DNA of 64,000 nt from JADLHS01 sp964561105 (GTDB lineage: Bacteria; Verrucomicrobiota; Verrucomicrobiia; Limisphaerales; JADLHS01): contig CAZLOH010000022.1 of the NCBI GenBank assembly GCA_964561105.1, positions 1 through 64,000 of the forward strand, given 5' to 3'. Within the stretch, counting starts at the first letter, position 1. Every line of letters starts with the position of its first letter. Of the stretch, positions 6,181-12,670 are shown one piece after another. The notes under the pieces are model-generated. The model had not been told where the DNA came from and ran no database searches. It saw only the letters and a list, made by a program, of their open reading frames with translations. Both the position numbers and the translations under genes were made by a program.

Positions 6181-6831
6181 ATGAAAAGACCATCAAGGCA
6201 AGGCCTCCGCCGATTTCGCGTGGAGGTCAGCTCTTACGGCAACTACGTCGAGCGCATAGCCGACCTTGAGCGAGTGCTCGCGAAACAGCCGCGCCGACTT
6301 CAGATCGAAGTCGTCGGAGCGGGTGAAATTCCGGCGGACGTGGCGTTACGCTTCCAGGCGGCGCTGCTGAAGCGTTCGGCGAAAACCCGAATCATCACCC
6401 ATGCGCACTCCAGCCTCCAAGGCGGCTCGGTGCTGCTCTGGCTGCTGGGCGAGCGGCGGACGATTCGGGACGACGCGCGGCTCTATTTCCGCCGCACCAC
6501 GTTGTCCGAGGACGACGTCGTGAAGGAGAATGGAGGCGCGAACGAACCGCAGTATCGGGATTCTTATTCGTGGTTTGATCCCGACGAGGGAGACTACGCA
6601 CGAGTGCTGGAAGCCATCAATGAGTTCCTGCCGGTTAGGGAAATGGCCGGGCGACTCATTGGCGTGCCGGTGCTGCGGCAATTCGGGCTGATCGAGAACG
6701 AGCAGGTGGACAATTTCCTGGCCACCGCGTTCTCGAAAAGTTCCGAGACTGCCGAAAGCTCGTTGAGCGCAACGAACCCACGGCGCGTTCGGCGACACGA
6801 GAAACCGCGTGCGCGTCAGTTAAGAAAATGA
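6181..6831 (+). CDS. 216-aa protein, possible ClpP/crotonase-fold, RNA-island associated
   Basis: No strong Shine-Dalgarno precedes ATG 6181. Residues about 40-55 (LQIEVVGAGEIPADVALRF) followed by THAHSSLQGGSVLLWLLGER near residues 78-98 recall the beta-strand, small-loop, GG-helix arrangement of ClpP or crotonase folds, with a Ser in the SSLQGG turn where such proteases often have the nucleophile. No clear His/Asp partners are seen, so it may be inactive or unrelated. The C-terminus is strongly basic (RRVRRHEKPRARQLRK), suited to RNA binding. It lies between the slipin and tRNA-like Cys. The fold call is tentative. Confidence 0.6.
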   Translation: MKRPSRQGLRRFRVEVSSYGNYVERIADLERVLAKQPRRLQIEVVGAGEIPADVALRFQAALLKRSAKTRIITHAHSSLQGGSVLLWLLGERRTIRDDARLYFRRTTLSEDDVVKENGGANEPQYRDSYSWFDPDEGDYARVLEAINEFLPVREMAGRLIGVPVLRQFGLIENEQVDNFLATAFSKSSETAESSLSATNPRRVRRHEKPRARQLRK

Positions 6832-6862
6832 TTCTCGTTCAAGGATGCCAAGAGCAAACAAT

Positions 6863-6900
6863 GCGGGCGGAGGCGAAAGCTTCCGCCCGCACCTTCAATT
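6863..6900 (+). terminator. hairpin terminator after the 216-aa gene
   Basis: GCGGGCGGAGGC pairs with GCTTCCGCCCGC around a GAAA-type loop, followed by ACCTTCAATTT. It lies 32 nt after the stop and ends 5 nt before tRNA-like Cys, so Cys probably has its own promoter or depends on read-through. Confidence 0.65.
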
Positions 6901-6904
6901 TCGC

Positions 6905-6979
6905 ATCCCGTTGGCCGAGGAGTTCAGGCAGCGGTCCGCAAAACCGCGAACGTAAGTGCAAATCTCACGCGGGATCCCA
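6905..6979 (+). tRNA. tRNA-like Cys(GCA), C33
   Basis: Acceptor AUCCCGU/GCGGGAU, D stem GCC/GGC with loop GAGGAGUUCA (GG present, an exception in this array), anticodon stem GCGGU/ACCGC with loop CCGCAAA (GCA, C33), T stem GUAAG/CUCAC (one mismatch) with loop UGCAAAU, discriminator C, CCA. A decayed 5' half of a similar RNA is at 7793-7840. Confidence 0.8.
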
Positions 6980-7037
6980 TCCGTCACTCAAGCTATGGAT
7001 GGCAGGCATTCTCAAATGCGGAATTCGGAGCGCGGAA

Positions 7038-7514
7038 TCAATCCTCCGCGCTCACGGTCACCTCAAAACCTTCGGCGCGGGCCAGGGCGCCTTGAGTGCG
7101 GTCAGCAGTCAGAAAGATTTCACACTCCAGTTCGAGCGCCAACGCCACGTGCAGCAGGTCGAATCCGCGGCAGCCAAGTCGTTCGGTGTGTTTGGCTGAA
7201 AGCGAGCGGGCGGTTTCGATTGCCTTATCCATGTCCACCGCACTTTCGATGAAGACACGGCGGGCGATGAACTTCGCTAGAAGTGCGAGGGAGGTTTCGG
7301 TTTCCCGCTTGATCGCCGCGCGCGCTGAGGTAGGAGCGGAGTGGCGATGATGAAAAGCCCGTTGGCGTACAGCGTTCGCGACTTCCAACGAATGCAGCGG
7401 CAGGTAGAAAAGCGCTGGCCTGCTGAGACGGTGGTAATCGGCCCTGGCCTCCGCCGACCCGGGTTCTTCCGCTATCAATCGGACGAGGAAACTGGTGTCG
7501 GCATAGGCCCTCAT
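7038..7514 (-). CDS. vapC: VapC-like PIN-domain ribonuclease toxin
   Basis: 158 residues, the usual VapC size. The four PIN acidic residues are visible: D6 (AYADTSFL), E44 (HSLEVANA), D119 (RGFDLLHVALA) and D138 (LTADRTQ). PIN toxins cleave RNA in a Mg2+-dependent manner, and many characterised VapCs cut tRNA anticodon loops or 23S rRNA. Its ATG overlaps the antitoxin stop by 4 nt (ATGA), so the pair is one operon read opposite to the surrounding tRNA-like genes. Target unknown; the location in a tRNA-like array makes a tRNA target plausible. Confidence 0.88.
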   Translation of the reverse strand: MRAYADTSFLVRLIAEEPGSAEARADYHRLSRPALFYLPLHSLEVANAVRQRAFHHRHSAPTSARAAIKRETETSLALLAKFIARRVFIESAVDMDKAIETARSLSAKHTERLGCRGFDLLHVALALELECEIFLTADRTQGALARAEGFEVTVSAED

Positions 7515-7756
7515 CGTCGGGATTCAAGAACGATCTGGGAGAGTGGTATTTTGGAGCGTGGGCCGCGCCGCACTTCATCGAAGAGTTCTTCGATCTCGCG
7601 CCGCCGCCGTTCCTCATCAGCAGCAGTTCCGGTGGCGGGTTGAAGAATCCACAGGGGGTCGCCATTGTCCGTGACGGTTACGGATTTGCCGGTGCGGGTA
7701 ATGCGTTTCACTTTCAGAGGCTCGCGGACCAAGGTGCGGAGTGAAATCGTTTTCAT
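7511..7756 (-). CDS. vapB: Phd/VapB-like antitoxin
   Basis: About 81 residues from ATG 7756 (a GTG 12 nt upstream is an alternative). The N-terminal half (MKTISLRTLVREPLKV...GKSVTVTDNGDPLWIL) has the pattern of Phd/YefM-type DNA-binding antitoxins, and the C-terminal half is charged (DEERRRREIEELFDEV) and would wrap the toxin. Stop and vapC start overlap. A perfect 7-bp inverted repeat sits 2 nt before the start codon and is the likely operator for autoregulation. Confidence 0.82.
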   Translation of the reverse strand: MKTISLRTLVREPLKVKRITRTGKSVTVTDNGDPLWILQPATGTAADEERRRREIEELFDEVRRGPRSKIPLSQIVLESRR

Positions 7757-7757
7757 G

Positions 7758-7781
7758 CTGTCAGACACTACTGGCTGACAG
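7758..7781 (-). promoter_or_regulatory. inverted-repeat operator of vapBC
   Basis: CTGTCAG and CTGACAG form a perfect 7-bp inverted repeat with a 10-nt spacer, immediately upstream of the antitoxin start. This is the expected place for VapB/VapC binding. Assignment is by position and symmetry. Confidence 0.6.
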
Positions 7782-7792
7782 AGAGCATGTCA

Positions 7793-7840
7793 ATCCCGGT
7801 GGCCGAGCCACCGAGGTAGTGATCCGCAAAACCATTCAAA
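7793..7840 (+). pseudogene. 5' half of a decayed tRNA-like Cys
   Basis: AUCCCGG-UG-GCCGAG matches the first 15 nt of the Cys RNA at 6905 with one change. A D-arm-like GCC/GGU and an anticodon arm GUGAU/ACCAU (one mismatch) with the identical loop CCGCAAA follow. No T arm or acceptor 3' strand follows. Partial duplicate of the Cys gene. Confidence 0.5.
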
Positions 7841-7930
7841 GAGCGCGCCATCCTCTTGCCCGTTCATTTGGTGGTGGACGCCGCGCTGCGGCGTCCGCTC
7901 GGCGCAGCGCGCCGACTGCTTCCTGTTTTT

Positions 7931-8007
7931 CCGCGACGCGAATACCGGTGCCGGTCATGACTTCACAGGCTTGACTGCGGCGGTTCAACTCCGCCTTCGC
8001 GTCGCGG
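7931..8007 (+). ncRNA. tRNA-sized RNA with 12-bp terminal stem and T arm
   Basis: 77 nt long. CCGCGACGCGAA (7931-7942) is perfectly complementary to UUCGCGUCGCGG (7996-8007), a 12-bp terminal stem. Directly before the 3' strand is a perfect 5-bp T arm GGCGG/CCGCC with canonical loop UUCAACU. The interior has ACCG/CGGU (D-arm-like) and a weak GUCA/UGAC hairpin whose loop contains CUUCACA, which would read UCA. No CCA follows. It could be a structured tRNA mimic. tRNA-Lys starts 10 nt later. Confidence 0.5.
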
Positions 8008-8016
8008 TCGGATTTT

Positions 8017-8092
8017 GCTCCGAGAACTCGAGTAGCAGGGTATCCGCCTCTTAAGCGGAAGTGTCAGGGTGCGAGTCCCTGTCGGAGCACCA
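8017..8092 (+). tRNA. tRNA-like Lys(CUU)
   Basis: Acceptor GCUCCGA/UCGGAGC, D stem ACUC/GGGU with loop GAGUAGCA, anticodon stem UCCGC/GCGGA with loop CUCUUAA (CUU), T stem CAGGG/CCCUG with loop UGCGAGU, then ACCA. Head of a four-RNA cluster (8017-8387). Confidence 0.85.
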
Positions 8093-8135
8093 GCCTCGCT
8101 CTCCGCGCTCCGGCTCGGCGGGCCAATTTCAATTT

Positions 8136-8218
8136 GCCGACGTGGCTCAGCAGCGACAGCAGCAGTTTTGTAAACTGCCGGGCATTGCCCCACGAGAGCG
8201 CGAGTCTCTCCGTCGGCT
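8136..8218 (+). tRNA. tRNA-like Thr(UGU) with long variable arm, no CCA
   Basis: Acceptor GCCGACG/CGUCGGC (7 bp), D stem GCU/AGC, anticodon stem GCAGU/ACUGC with loop UUUGUAA (UGU), then a 15-nt variable region that folds as GGGC-AUU-GCCC, T stem GAGAG/CUCUC with loop CGCGAGU. The 3' end reads U-CCG, so CCA is not encoded. Thr tRNAs are normally class I with a 4-5 nt variable loop. Confidence 0.78.
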
Positions 8219-8227
8219 CCGGTTCAC

Positions 8228-8304
8228 GCTCCCGTAGCTCAAAGTATCAGAGTGCGACGCTTCGAACGTCGCGGTTGCAGGTGAGAGTCCTGCCGGGAGT
8301 ACCA
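8228..8304 (+). tRNA. tRNA-like Arg(UCG)
   Basis: Acceptor GCUCCCG/CGGGAGU, D stem GCUC/GAGU with loop AAAGUAUCA (no GG), anticodon stem CGACG/CGUCG with loop CUUCGAA (UCG), T stem GCAGG/CCUGC with loop UGAGAGU, ACCA. Starts 7 nt after the Thr RNA's terminal CCG. Confidence 0.84.
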
Positions 8305-8310
8305 TTTCAC

Positions 8311-8387
8311 GCCGCGTTAGCCCAACGACCAGAGGCGCTCCGCTCAGAACGGAGAGGTTGAGGGTGGAACTCCCTCACGCGGCACCA
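8311..8387 (+). tRNA. tRNA-like Leu(CAG) with short variable loop
   Basis: Acceptor GCCGCGU/ACGCGGC, D stem GCC/GGC with an 11-nt loop lacking GG, anticodon stem CUCCG/CGGAG with loop CUCAGAA (CAG), a 5-nt variable loop, T stem GAGGG/CCCUC with loop UGGAACU, ACCA. Bacterial tRNA-Leu is class II with a long variable arm, so this architecture contradicts its anticodon. Confidence 0.82.
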
Positions 8388-8559
8388 ATTCCACGTAAAG
8401 TCCGATCGGGTCATGAAGTTGCCGGATTTGACGGAAAATCCACCGGGGTTTGCCATTCCTTGGGAACCGTTGCCCTCATTGTTTCGTTGAGGGCACATCC
8501 AGGCGGGCATGGTGGGTGCTTGAGTTCAGCCGTCTCTGCCTCTGTCGGCAAAGACCGTC

Positions 8560-10161
8560 ATGCCGAAATCGCACTCACAGCTCGAAAAATCGCCACGCCG
8601 CAAGTGCTGGTTGCGGCTGTTTTCGTTGCTCCTGGCAGGATTGGCGGGGGCATTGCTGGTCGAGCGGTGGCGAGGTCAACGGGCATTGAGCAACTGGAAG
8701 AACGAGATGTCAGCCAAAGGCGAAATCTTTGACGCGCAACGGCTCTGGCCACCGGCTTCGGAGACACACCTGGAATTCTCCAACGGGTTGGCCCAGGCGA
8801 TCGCGGGCTTGCGAGGGAAACTGTCTGATTATGCCGGCCAACTCTCGGGCATCATCGTGGAGCAACCGGGCAGTTATTGGCGTGGCAGCCAGGAACGCCG
8901 GCCACCACGGCGCAACAACGATACCCCGACCAATACTTGGCGCAACTTTGACGAACTGATTCAGCAAAGCCAGCCCAGCTTGCAGGCATTGCGCGAACTG
9001 ATGAGAGACCCGCCGCCCACACTGGGCCGCGACATCGCGAGAGATCTGGAGGAGGGAGACTTTGTTCCAAGTCTGGTGGGAGTTCGGGTGGGCGCGCAGA
9101 CCTTGCAAGCCGCCGCGATCAACCACCTGCATCATGGGAATCTTGAACAAGCCGTGCAGGACCTCGGGGCGCTCCTGGCCTTCGCAAAACTTGGTGAGCA
9201 GGACCCCTCGTTGGTCAATTACATGATACGGATGGCGATCATTGGCCTGAGCATTGATGTTTGCTGGGATGCCCTCCAAGCCGACGGATGGACCGAGCCG
9301 CAACTGGCCAGCTTTCAGCAAGCGTGTCTGGACCTCGGCAGGCTACTGCCCCAGATGGCACGAACCGCCGAGTCCGAACGTGCGTGTCGCCTTTATGAGC
9401 TGGAGTGGTTCCGCTCGCACTCTTACCAGTCCTGGCTTCACCGCTACCAGGAACTCTCTCAGTCTTTCGGCATGGGGCAGCTTGTCCCGGAAAGAGCACC
9501 TCTTTTGCAGCAATGGGTCTTTCACCCGCTCTGGACATTCGCGTGGGCGGACCAGGAGGAACTGGAATACCTGCGCCAGACGCAACGCGAAGTGGAAAGT
9601 CTGCGGGGGGCTGCCCAGCAACAATCCTGGTTACGGTTGCAGGGGCAATTGACCGCACAATATCAAAGCTATCGCGCCCCGGTGGCAGCGTGGCGCTTCT
9701 ACGGAGCTCTGCCGCTGGCGGATCGCCTGTCGGTCGTTGTCAACTCTGACAAAGTCTCGGAACCGGTTTACCCTTATCCCGATTTTACCAGAGCCTGGTT
9801 CACCAGCCTGAAAAGCCTGACGCTGCATCAGATGGTCATCACGGCCATCGCGCTCAAGCGGTATGACCTGAGGCACGGCCAACCGCCAGCCAACCTCGCC
9901 GCCTTGGCGCCGGAGTTTCTAAGCACAGTGCCCACCGATCTGATGGATGGCCAGCCGCTCCGATACCAACGGAATGCCAACGGCAGCTTTGTTCTGTATT
10001 CCGTAGGGGAAAACCTGAGGGACGATGGAGGCGACTTCGTTGTAGAACCCACCGATAACCACCGGTGGCAGGAGCAGTCGCCTTGGAGCGGGCGGGACTG
10101 GGTTTGGCCCCAGAGCGGAGCGGGTGTGAAGCATACAAGTTTCCAAAGTCGCAGCGAGTGA
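8560..10161 (+). CDS. membrane-anchored unknown protein (533 aa), verrucomicrobial type
   Basis: One N-terminal membrane segment at about residues 17-34 (WLRLFSLLLAGLAGALLVE) preceded by Lys/Arg, then a large extracytoplasmic, mainly helical domain. The C-terminal 120 residues carry ALKRYDLRHGQPPANLAAL, then a PTDLMDGQPLRY stretch and VLYSVGENLRDDGGDF, which I recognise as a recurrent C-terminal module of uncharacterised Verrucomicrobia/Planctomycetes proteins. No known catalytic motif. It sits between two tRNA-like clusters, but nothing in it suggests RNA work; it may be a host gene around which the array expanded. Confidence 0.75.
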   Translation: MPKSHSQLEKSPRRKCWLRLFSLLLAGLAGALLVERWRGQRALSNWKNEMSAKGEIFDAQRLWPPASETHLEFSNGLAQAIAGLRGKLSDYAGQLSGIIVEQPGSYWRGSQERRPPRRNNDTPTNTWRNFDELIQQSQPSLQALRELMRDPPPTLGRDIARDLEEGDFVPSLVGVRVGAQTLQAAAINHLHHGNLEQAVQDLGALLAFAKLGEQDPSLVNYMIRMAIIGLSIDVCWDALQADGWTEPQLASFQQACLDLGRLLPQMARTAESERACRLYELEWFRSHSYQSWLHRYQELSQSFGMGQLVPERAPLLQQWVFHPLWTFAWADQEELEYLRQTQREVESLRGAAQQQSWLRLQGQLTAQYQSYRAPVAAWRFYGALPLADRLSVVVNSDKVSEPVYPYPDFTRAWFTSLKSLTLHQMVITAIALKRYDLRHGQPPANLAALAPEFLSTVPTDLMDGQPLRYQRNANGSFVLYSVGENLRDDGGDFVVEPTDNHRWQEQSPWSGRDWVWPQSGAGVKHTSFQSRSE

Positions 10162-10197
10162 GCAGTCAGCATAGCTTGATGGAACTTTGATCGCCTA

Positions 10198-10366
10198 TTG
10201 TGCTCCCGGTTGCTTGATCGCAGGCAGTTTGATGGTCCCCTAAATGAATTGATTCCTCTTAGCTCGCTTCCCGTAGCCCAACGCAGAGGCAGCAAACTCA
10301 AAAATCCGCCCCGTGGCGGTGCTTTGCAGCTCGCGACGGCGAACCGTCCCGCTTGGGGCCTCCATC
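10198..10366. repeat. widespread verrucomicrobial intergenic repeat with tRNA-like 5' half
   Basis: The minus strand encodes the recurrent spurious peptide FEFAASALGYGKRAKRNQ, which I recognise from many Verrucomicrobia intergenic repeats. Read on the + strand, 10265-10320 begins like a tRNA (CUUCCCG-UA-GCCC...GGC), has a GCAAA stem and CUCAAAA loop, then a CCGCC/GGCGG hairpin before the matching UUUGC. A GACGG/CCGTC hairpin follows. Not protein coding in my view. Confidence 0.5.
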
Positions 10367-10405
10367 TCGCAAGACTTGGGAAGTCCACTCCACGACATTC
10401 CGCCA
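10367..10405 (+). other. 39-nt tRNA 3'-half-like element, copy 2
   Basis: Same length and core as 65-103: GACTTGGGAAGTC hairpin, CCACTCC, 11 variable nt and CCA. Here it directly follows the repeat with a tRNA-like 5' half, so the two together may be a remodelled class II or intron-containing tRNA-like gene. Confidence 0.3.
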
Positions 10406-10482
10406 TTTTGAACAGAAGGTAACGGAGAAAACGAAGAAAAATGTTCCATCTCCGTTACCTTCGTTTGCTCCTGTCGAATTTC

Positions 10483-10554
10483 CGCAGTCGGGCCAGTGCT
10501 CAAGCGGCTTTCATAAGCCCGCTGTGCCCGGGGCGGCGCCGGAGGCTGCCACCA
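10483..10554 (+). tRNA. tRNA-like Met(CAU), degenerate
   Basis: Acceptor CGCAGUC/GGCUGCC pairs at six of seven positions, D stem GCC/GGC, anticodon loop UUCAUAA (CAU) on an imperfect CGGCU/GCCCG stem, T stem CCCGG/CCGGA (four pairs) with the G-rich loop GGCGGCG, then ACCA. Less regular than its two downstream neighbours. Confidence 0.6.
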
Positions 10555-10558
10555 TTTC

Positions 10559-10632
10559 GACCTGCAAGCATTAAAGTGATGCAACGGACTTTTAATCCGT
10601 TGAACAGGGAGCGTTACCCTGGCGGGCCACCA
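10559..10632 (+). tRNA. tRNA-like Lys(UUU)
   Basis: Acceptor GACCUGC/GCGGGCC (one A-C mismatch), D stem GCAU/AUGC with loop UAAAGUG (no GG), anticodon stem ACGGA/UCCGU with loop CUUUUAA (UUU), T stem CAGGG/CCCUG with loop AGCGUUA, ACCA. Starts 4 nt after the Met RNA and ends 1 nt before the Gln RNA. Confidence 0.8.
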
Positions 10633-10633
10633 T

Positions 10634-10708
10634 AGCCGGGTCGTCTAACTCATAGGACACCGCCCTTTGAAGGCGGCCGCGCTGGTGCGAATCCAGCCCC
10701 GGCAGCCA
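10634..10708 (+). tRNA. tRNA-like Gln(UUG)
   Basis: Acceptor AGCCGGG/CCCGGCA (A1-A72 mismatch), D stem GUC/GAC with loop UAACUCAUAG (no GG), anticodon stem CCGCC/GGCGG with loop CUUUGAA (UUG), T stem GCUGG/CCAGC with loop UGCGAAU, then GCCA. Confidence 0.82.
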
Positions 10709-10960
10709 ATTCAAGGGCGCGGCGTTTGTTGGAGCTTGTATGAAAAAACCCGAGCTCGCGTCGTAGCCGCCGACGCCGGATCCTCAAAATTCATCTTCGA
10801 GAATAACGCCCGGCAATACCCAGCCTCCTCACTTTGTTCGTAGCGACCGCGCGAACCATAGGCAGCCAGATAGTCGTTTTCATTAGAGTCATCATGGGGC
10901 AATTGGACCTTGGAGTGGTGGTAGCGGAAAGATGTTTGAAGGCATCATCCAAGGTTGCAC
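10709..10960. repeat. gene-less stretch with GTAGCCGCCGA palindrome fragment
   Basis: A partial copy of the GTAGCCGCCGAGG repeat lies near 10752-10835 (TCGTAGCCGCCGACG ... CCTCCTCAC). I see no gene or RNA in the rest, which precedes the convergent end of the minus-strand secreted gene. Confidence 0.45.
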
Positions 10961-11980
10961 TCACTCGGAGGATCCCGCTCTCTGGTGGGCAATCCGAGCT
11001 CGCCAGGCAATCTCCGGGTCAGCAACCGGTTTCCATTGGTCATCGCGAACGAGATAACTCACGCTCACGCCCGGGCGAATGTCCTCGGCGAGAATTTTGG
11101 ATGGCACCACGATTCGCCCGGCCATGTCCTTGGCGGAGAAACTGATCTTCGTGACCGTCAATTCCGATTGAAGGCTGACGCGCAGATCATTCCGGTCTTT
11201 CCCACCCCAGTTGGGGGTAAAGCGTTCGCAAACCGCTCGGAGAGGAAAAACAATTCCTTGAAGATTGGTAGATTCGATGACGCGGTATTGCATCTCGGTG
11301 AAGCCGTTGTCAAATGGTGGTCCAAATCGCAAAATCTCACCCGGATCCTCCACGCCGGATTTGTGAACGTTCAACTCCATGCCGAACCCGTTACTGGTAA
11401 TTACCAATTCCGAAAGAAACACATTCTCGAGGCCGAGATAAGAAGCTTGGTAGAAACCTTCGTTCTGAGGAGCATTGAAAATCTGCGGGCGGTAGTCGGG
11501 CAGATTGATGAACCTTCGCATTCGCTTGCTGTCAATCAGCGGCAGCTCGGGACGCGGACAAAGCGCCAGCCACGGGACCAACAACTCCGCCCGTCCAGGT
11601 ATGGGAAAAGCACTTCGGCAAGCCGTGGCCATTGTCGTTAAGCCTTTGTTCGTACTACCCTCGAAAATGAGGTAGGAGCGGGTGCCATCCGGAATCCTCA
11701 TGCAGTCTGCGACGTTTGTGATTCCTCTGGCCAGATGCAAGTAACTGTATCTGGCCTGCACTCGCCACCAGCCGTTGCTGTAAAGAAAAACCACGCTCGC
11801 GTCGGTCCGGTAATTGAGATTGGTGTCGGTTCTGAATTCCTGGGTTAAGAGTCGCCCCTCGACGACAAAGGGATGGACGGCAGTTTGTGCGGAAGCAGCG
11901 AGCGGCAATCGCACGAGGCAGGCGAGGACAATGACAGTCAGAGCGGTCAGCCAGGTTTTTGTTTTCGTTGGTGTGAGCAT
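10961..11980 (-). CDS. secreted unknown protein (339 aa)
   Basis: A clear signal peptide: MLTPTKTKTWLTALTVIVLA...LAASAQ with likely cleavage near residue 32. The mature part is beta-rich with no recognised motif. It contains three or four Cys (DCMRIP, ATACRS, LALCPRP, AVCERF) that could form disulphides outside the cytoplasm. No catalytic signature seen. It is transcribed against the tRNA-like array, between the Met/Lys/Gln and Val RNAs. Confidence 0.75.
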   Translation of the reverse strand: MLTPTKTKTWLTALTVIVLACLVRLPLAASAQTAVHPFVVEGRLLTQEFRTDTNLNYRTDASVVFLYSNGWWRVQARYSYLHLARGITNVADCMRIPDGTRSYLIFEGSTNKGLTTMATACRSAFPIPGRAELLVPWLALCPRPELPLIDSKRMRRFINLPDYRPQIFNAPQNEGFYQASYLGLENVFLSELVITSNGFGMELNVHKSGVEDPGEILRFGPPFDNGFTEMQYRVIESTNLQGIVFPLRAVCERFTPNWGGKDRNDLRVSLQSELTVTKISFSAKDMAGRIVVPSKILAEDIRPGVSVSYLVRDDQWKPVADPEIAWRARIAHQRAGSSE

Positions 11981-12297
11981 GCGGAGGTGAGCGTGCCCTT
12001 CATTTCAGAGAAGGAATCGCGGTTGATGGACGCATGGACTTCGGTTGTCGCGGTCATGTGATGCAGGGCAATTGGTAGATCAACTGTAAATCACCGGATG
12101 GCAATTCCAGCGGTTTTGGCGTTGTTCCCACCCGCATACTCATGCTGTAGTTTTCGGTGAGGTGGACGCGCAGTCAACGGGAAAACTTTCTCACACAGGC
12201 GCTTTACGCCGCTTCACGATGCGAACCGAAATTTGCAGTCGAGTTGCAGTGACTGTTGTCTTCGTGCGATGACGCGGACTGAAGCCCGCGCTCCAAT

Positions 12298-12371
12298 CGC
12301 CCGGTGGTGAAATAGCATCACGTCTGGCCTACACCCAGAAGTCGAGGGGGCAGAGCCTTCCCGGGCGACCA
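12298..12371 (+). tRNA. tRNA-like Val(UAC), C33
   Basis: Acceptor CGCCCGG/CCGGGCG (7 bp), D stem GUGA/UCAC with loop AAUAGCA (no GG), anticodon stem UCUGG/CCAGA with loop CCUACAC (UAC, C33), T stem GAGGG/CCUUC (one G-U) with loop GGCAGAG, ACCA. The T loop has no resemblance to UUCRANN. Confidence 0.76.
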
Positions 12372-12375
12372 ACGA

Positions 12376-12480
12376 TGGACCGGGGGGATTGGAGTGCTGG
12401 AGGAGTGGATCAGCGGCAACCCCCAGCCAACACCAGAGTCTGGCCCAGCAACACTCCATCAATCCACCGCTCACTTCTAC
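12376..12480. repeat. dispersed inverted repeat, GGAGTGCTGGAG family, copy 2
   Basis: GATTGGAGTGCTGGAGGAGTGG pairs imperfectly with CCAGCAACACTCCATCAATC near 12448-12468. Same family as 1609 and 14455. Upstream, 11981-12297 shows no gene; a poor Tyr-like anticodon context (CUGUAAA) at about 12085 was not convincing. Confidence 0.6.
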
Positions 12481-12522
12481 CTGCCTCGTGGCCGCGCAAG
12501 TGATTGCTTGGGAAACAATCTG

Positions 12523-12597
12523 CAGGGGGTGTGGCCAAATTAGCAGCGTGCCGATCTCCGACACCAGCGGTTCGAGTGTGGTTTCCGGAGAGTCACC
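12523..12597 (+). pseudogene. decayed tRNA-like Arg(CCG)
   Basis: The order of elements is tRNA-like: GGGGGUG-UGG-CCAAAUU, an imperfect anticodon stem GCCGAU/ACCAGC around loop CUCCGAC (CCG), GGUUCGAGU resembling a canonical T-loop context, and CACCA at the end. Acceptor and T stems no longer pair. Likely a pseudo-tRNA. Confidence 0.4.
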
Positions 12598-12670
12598 AAC
12601 CCTGGAAAAACGAAGCCAGGCGTGGACGAAGTGAGCGTCTTTACCAGAGACAAGTTTTGCGCGACGGACC

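Noticed and set aside
10240..10584. Minus-strand ORF containing SALGYGKRAKRNQ
   Set aside because: This peptide recurs as a by-product of an intergenic repeat; the ORF overlaps a hairpin element and part of tRNA-like Met, and no start signal is present.
12061..12140. Possible tRNA-like Tyr (CUGUAAA loop)
   Set aside because: Anticodon stem pairs only three positions and no acceptor or CCA could be fitted.
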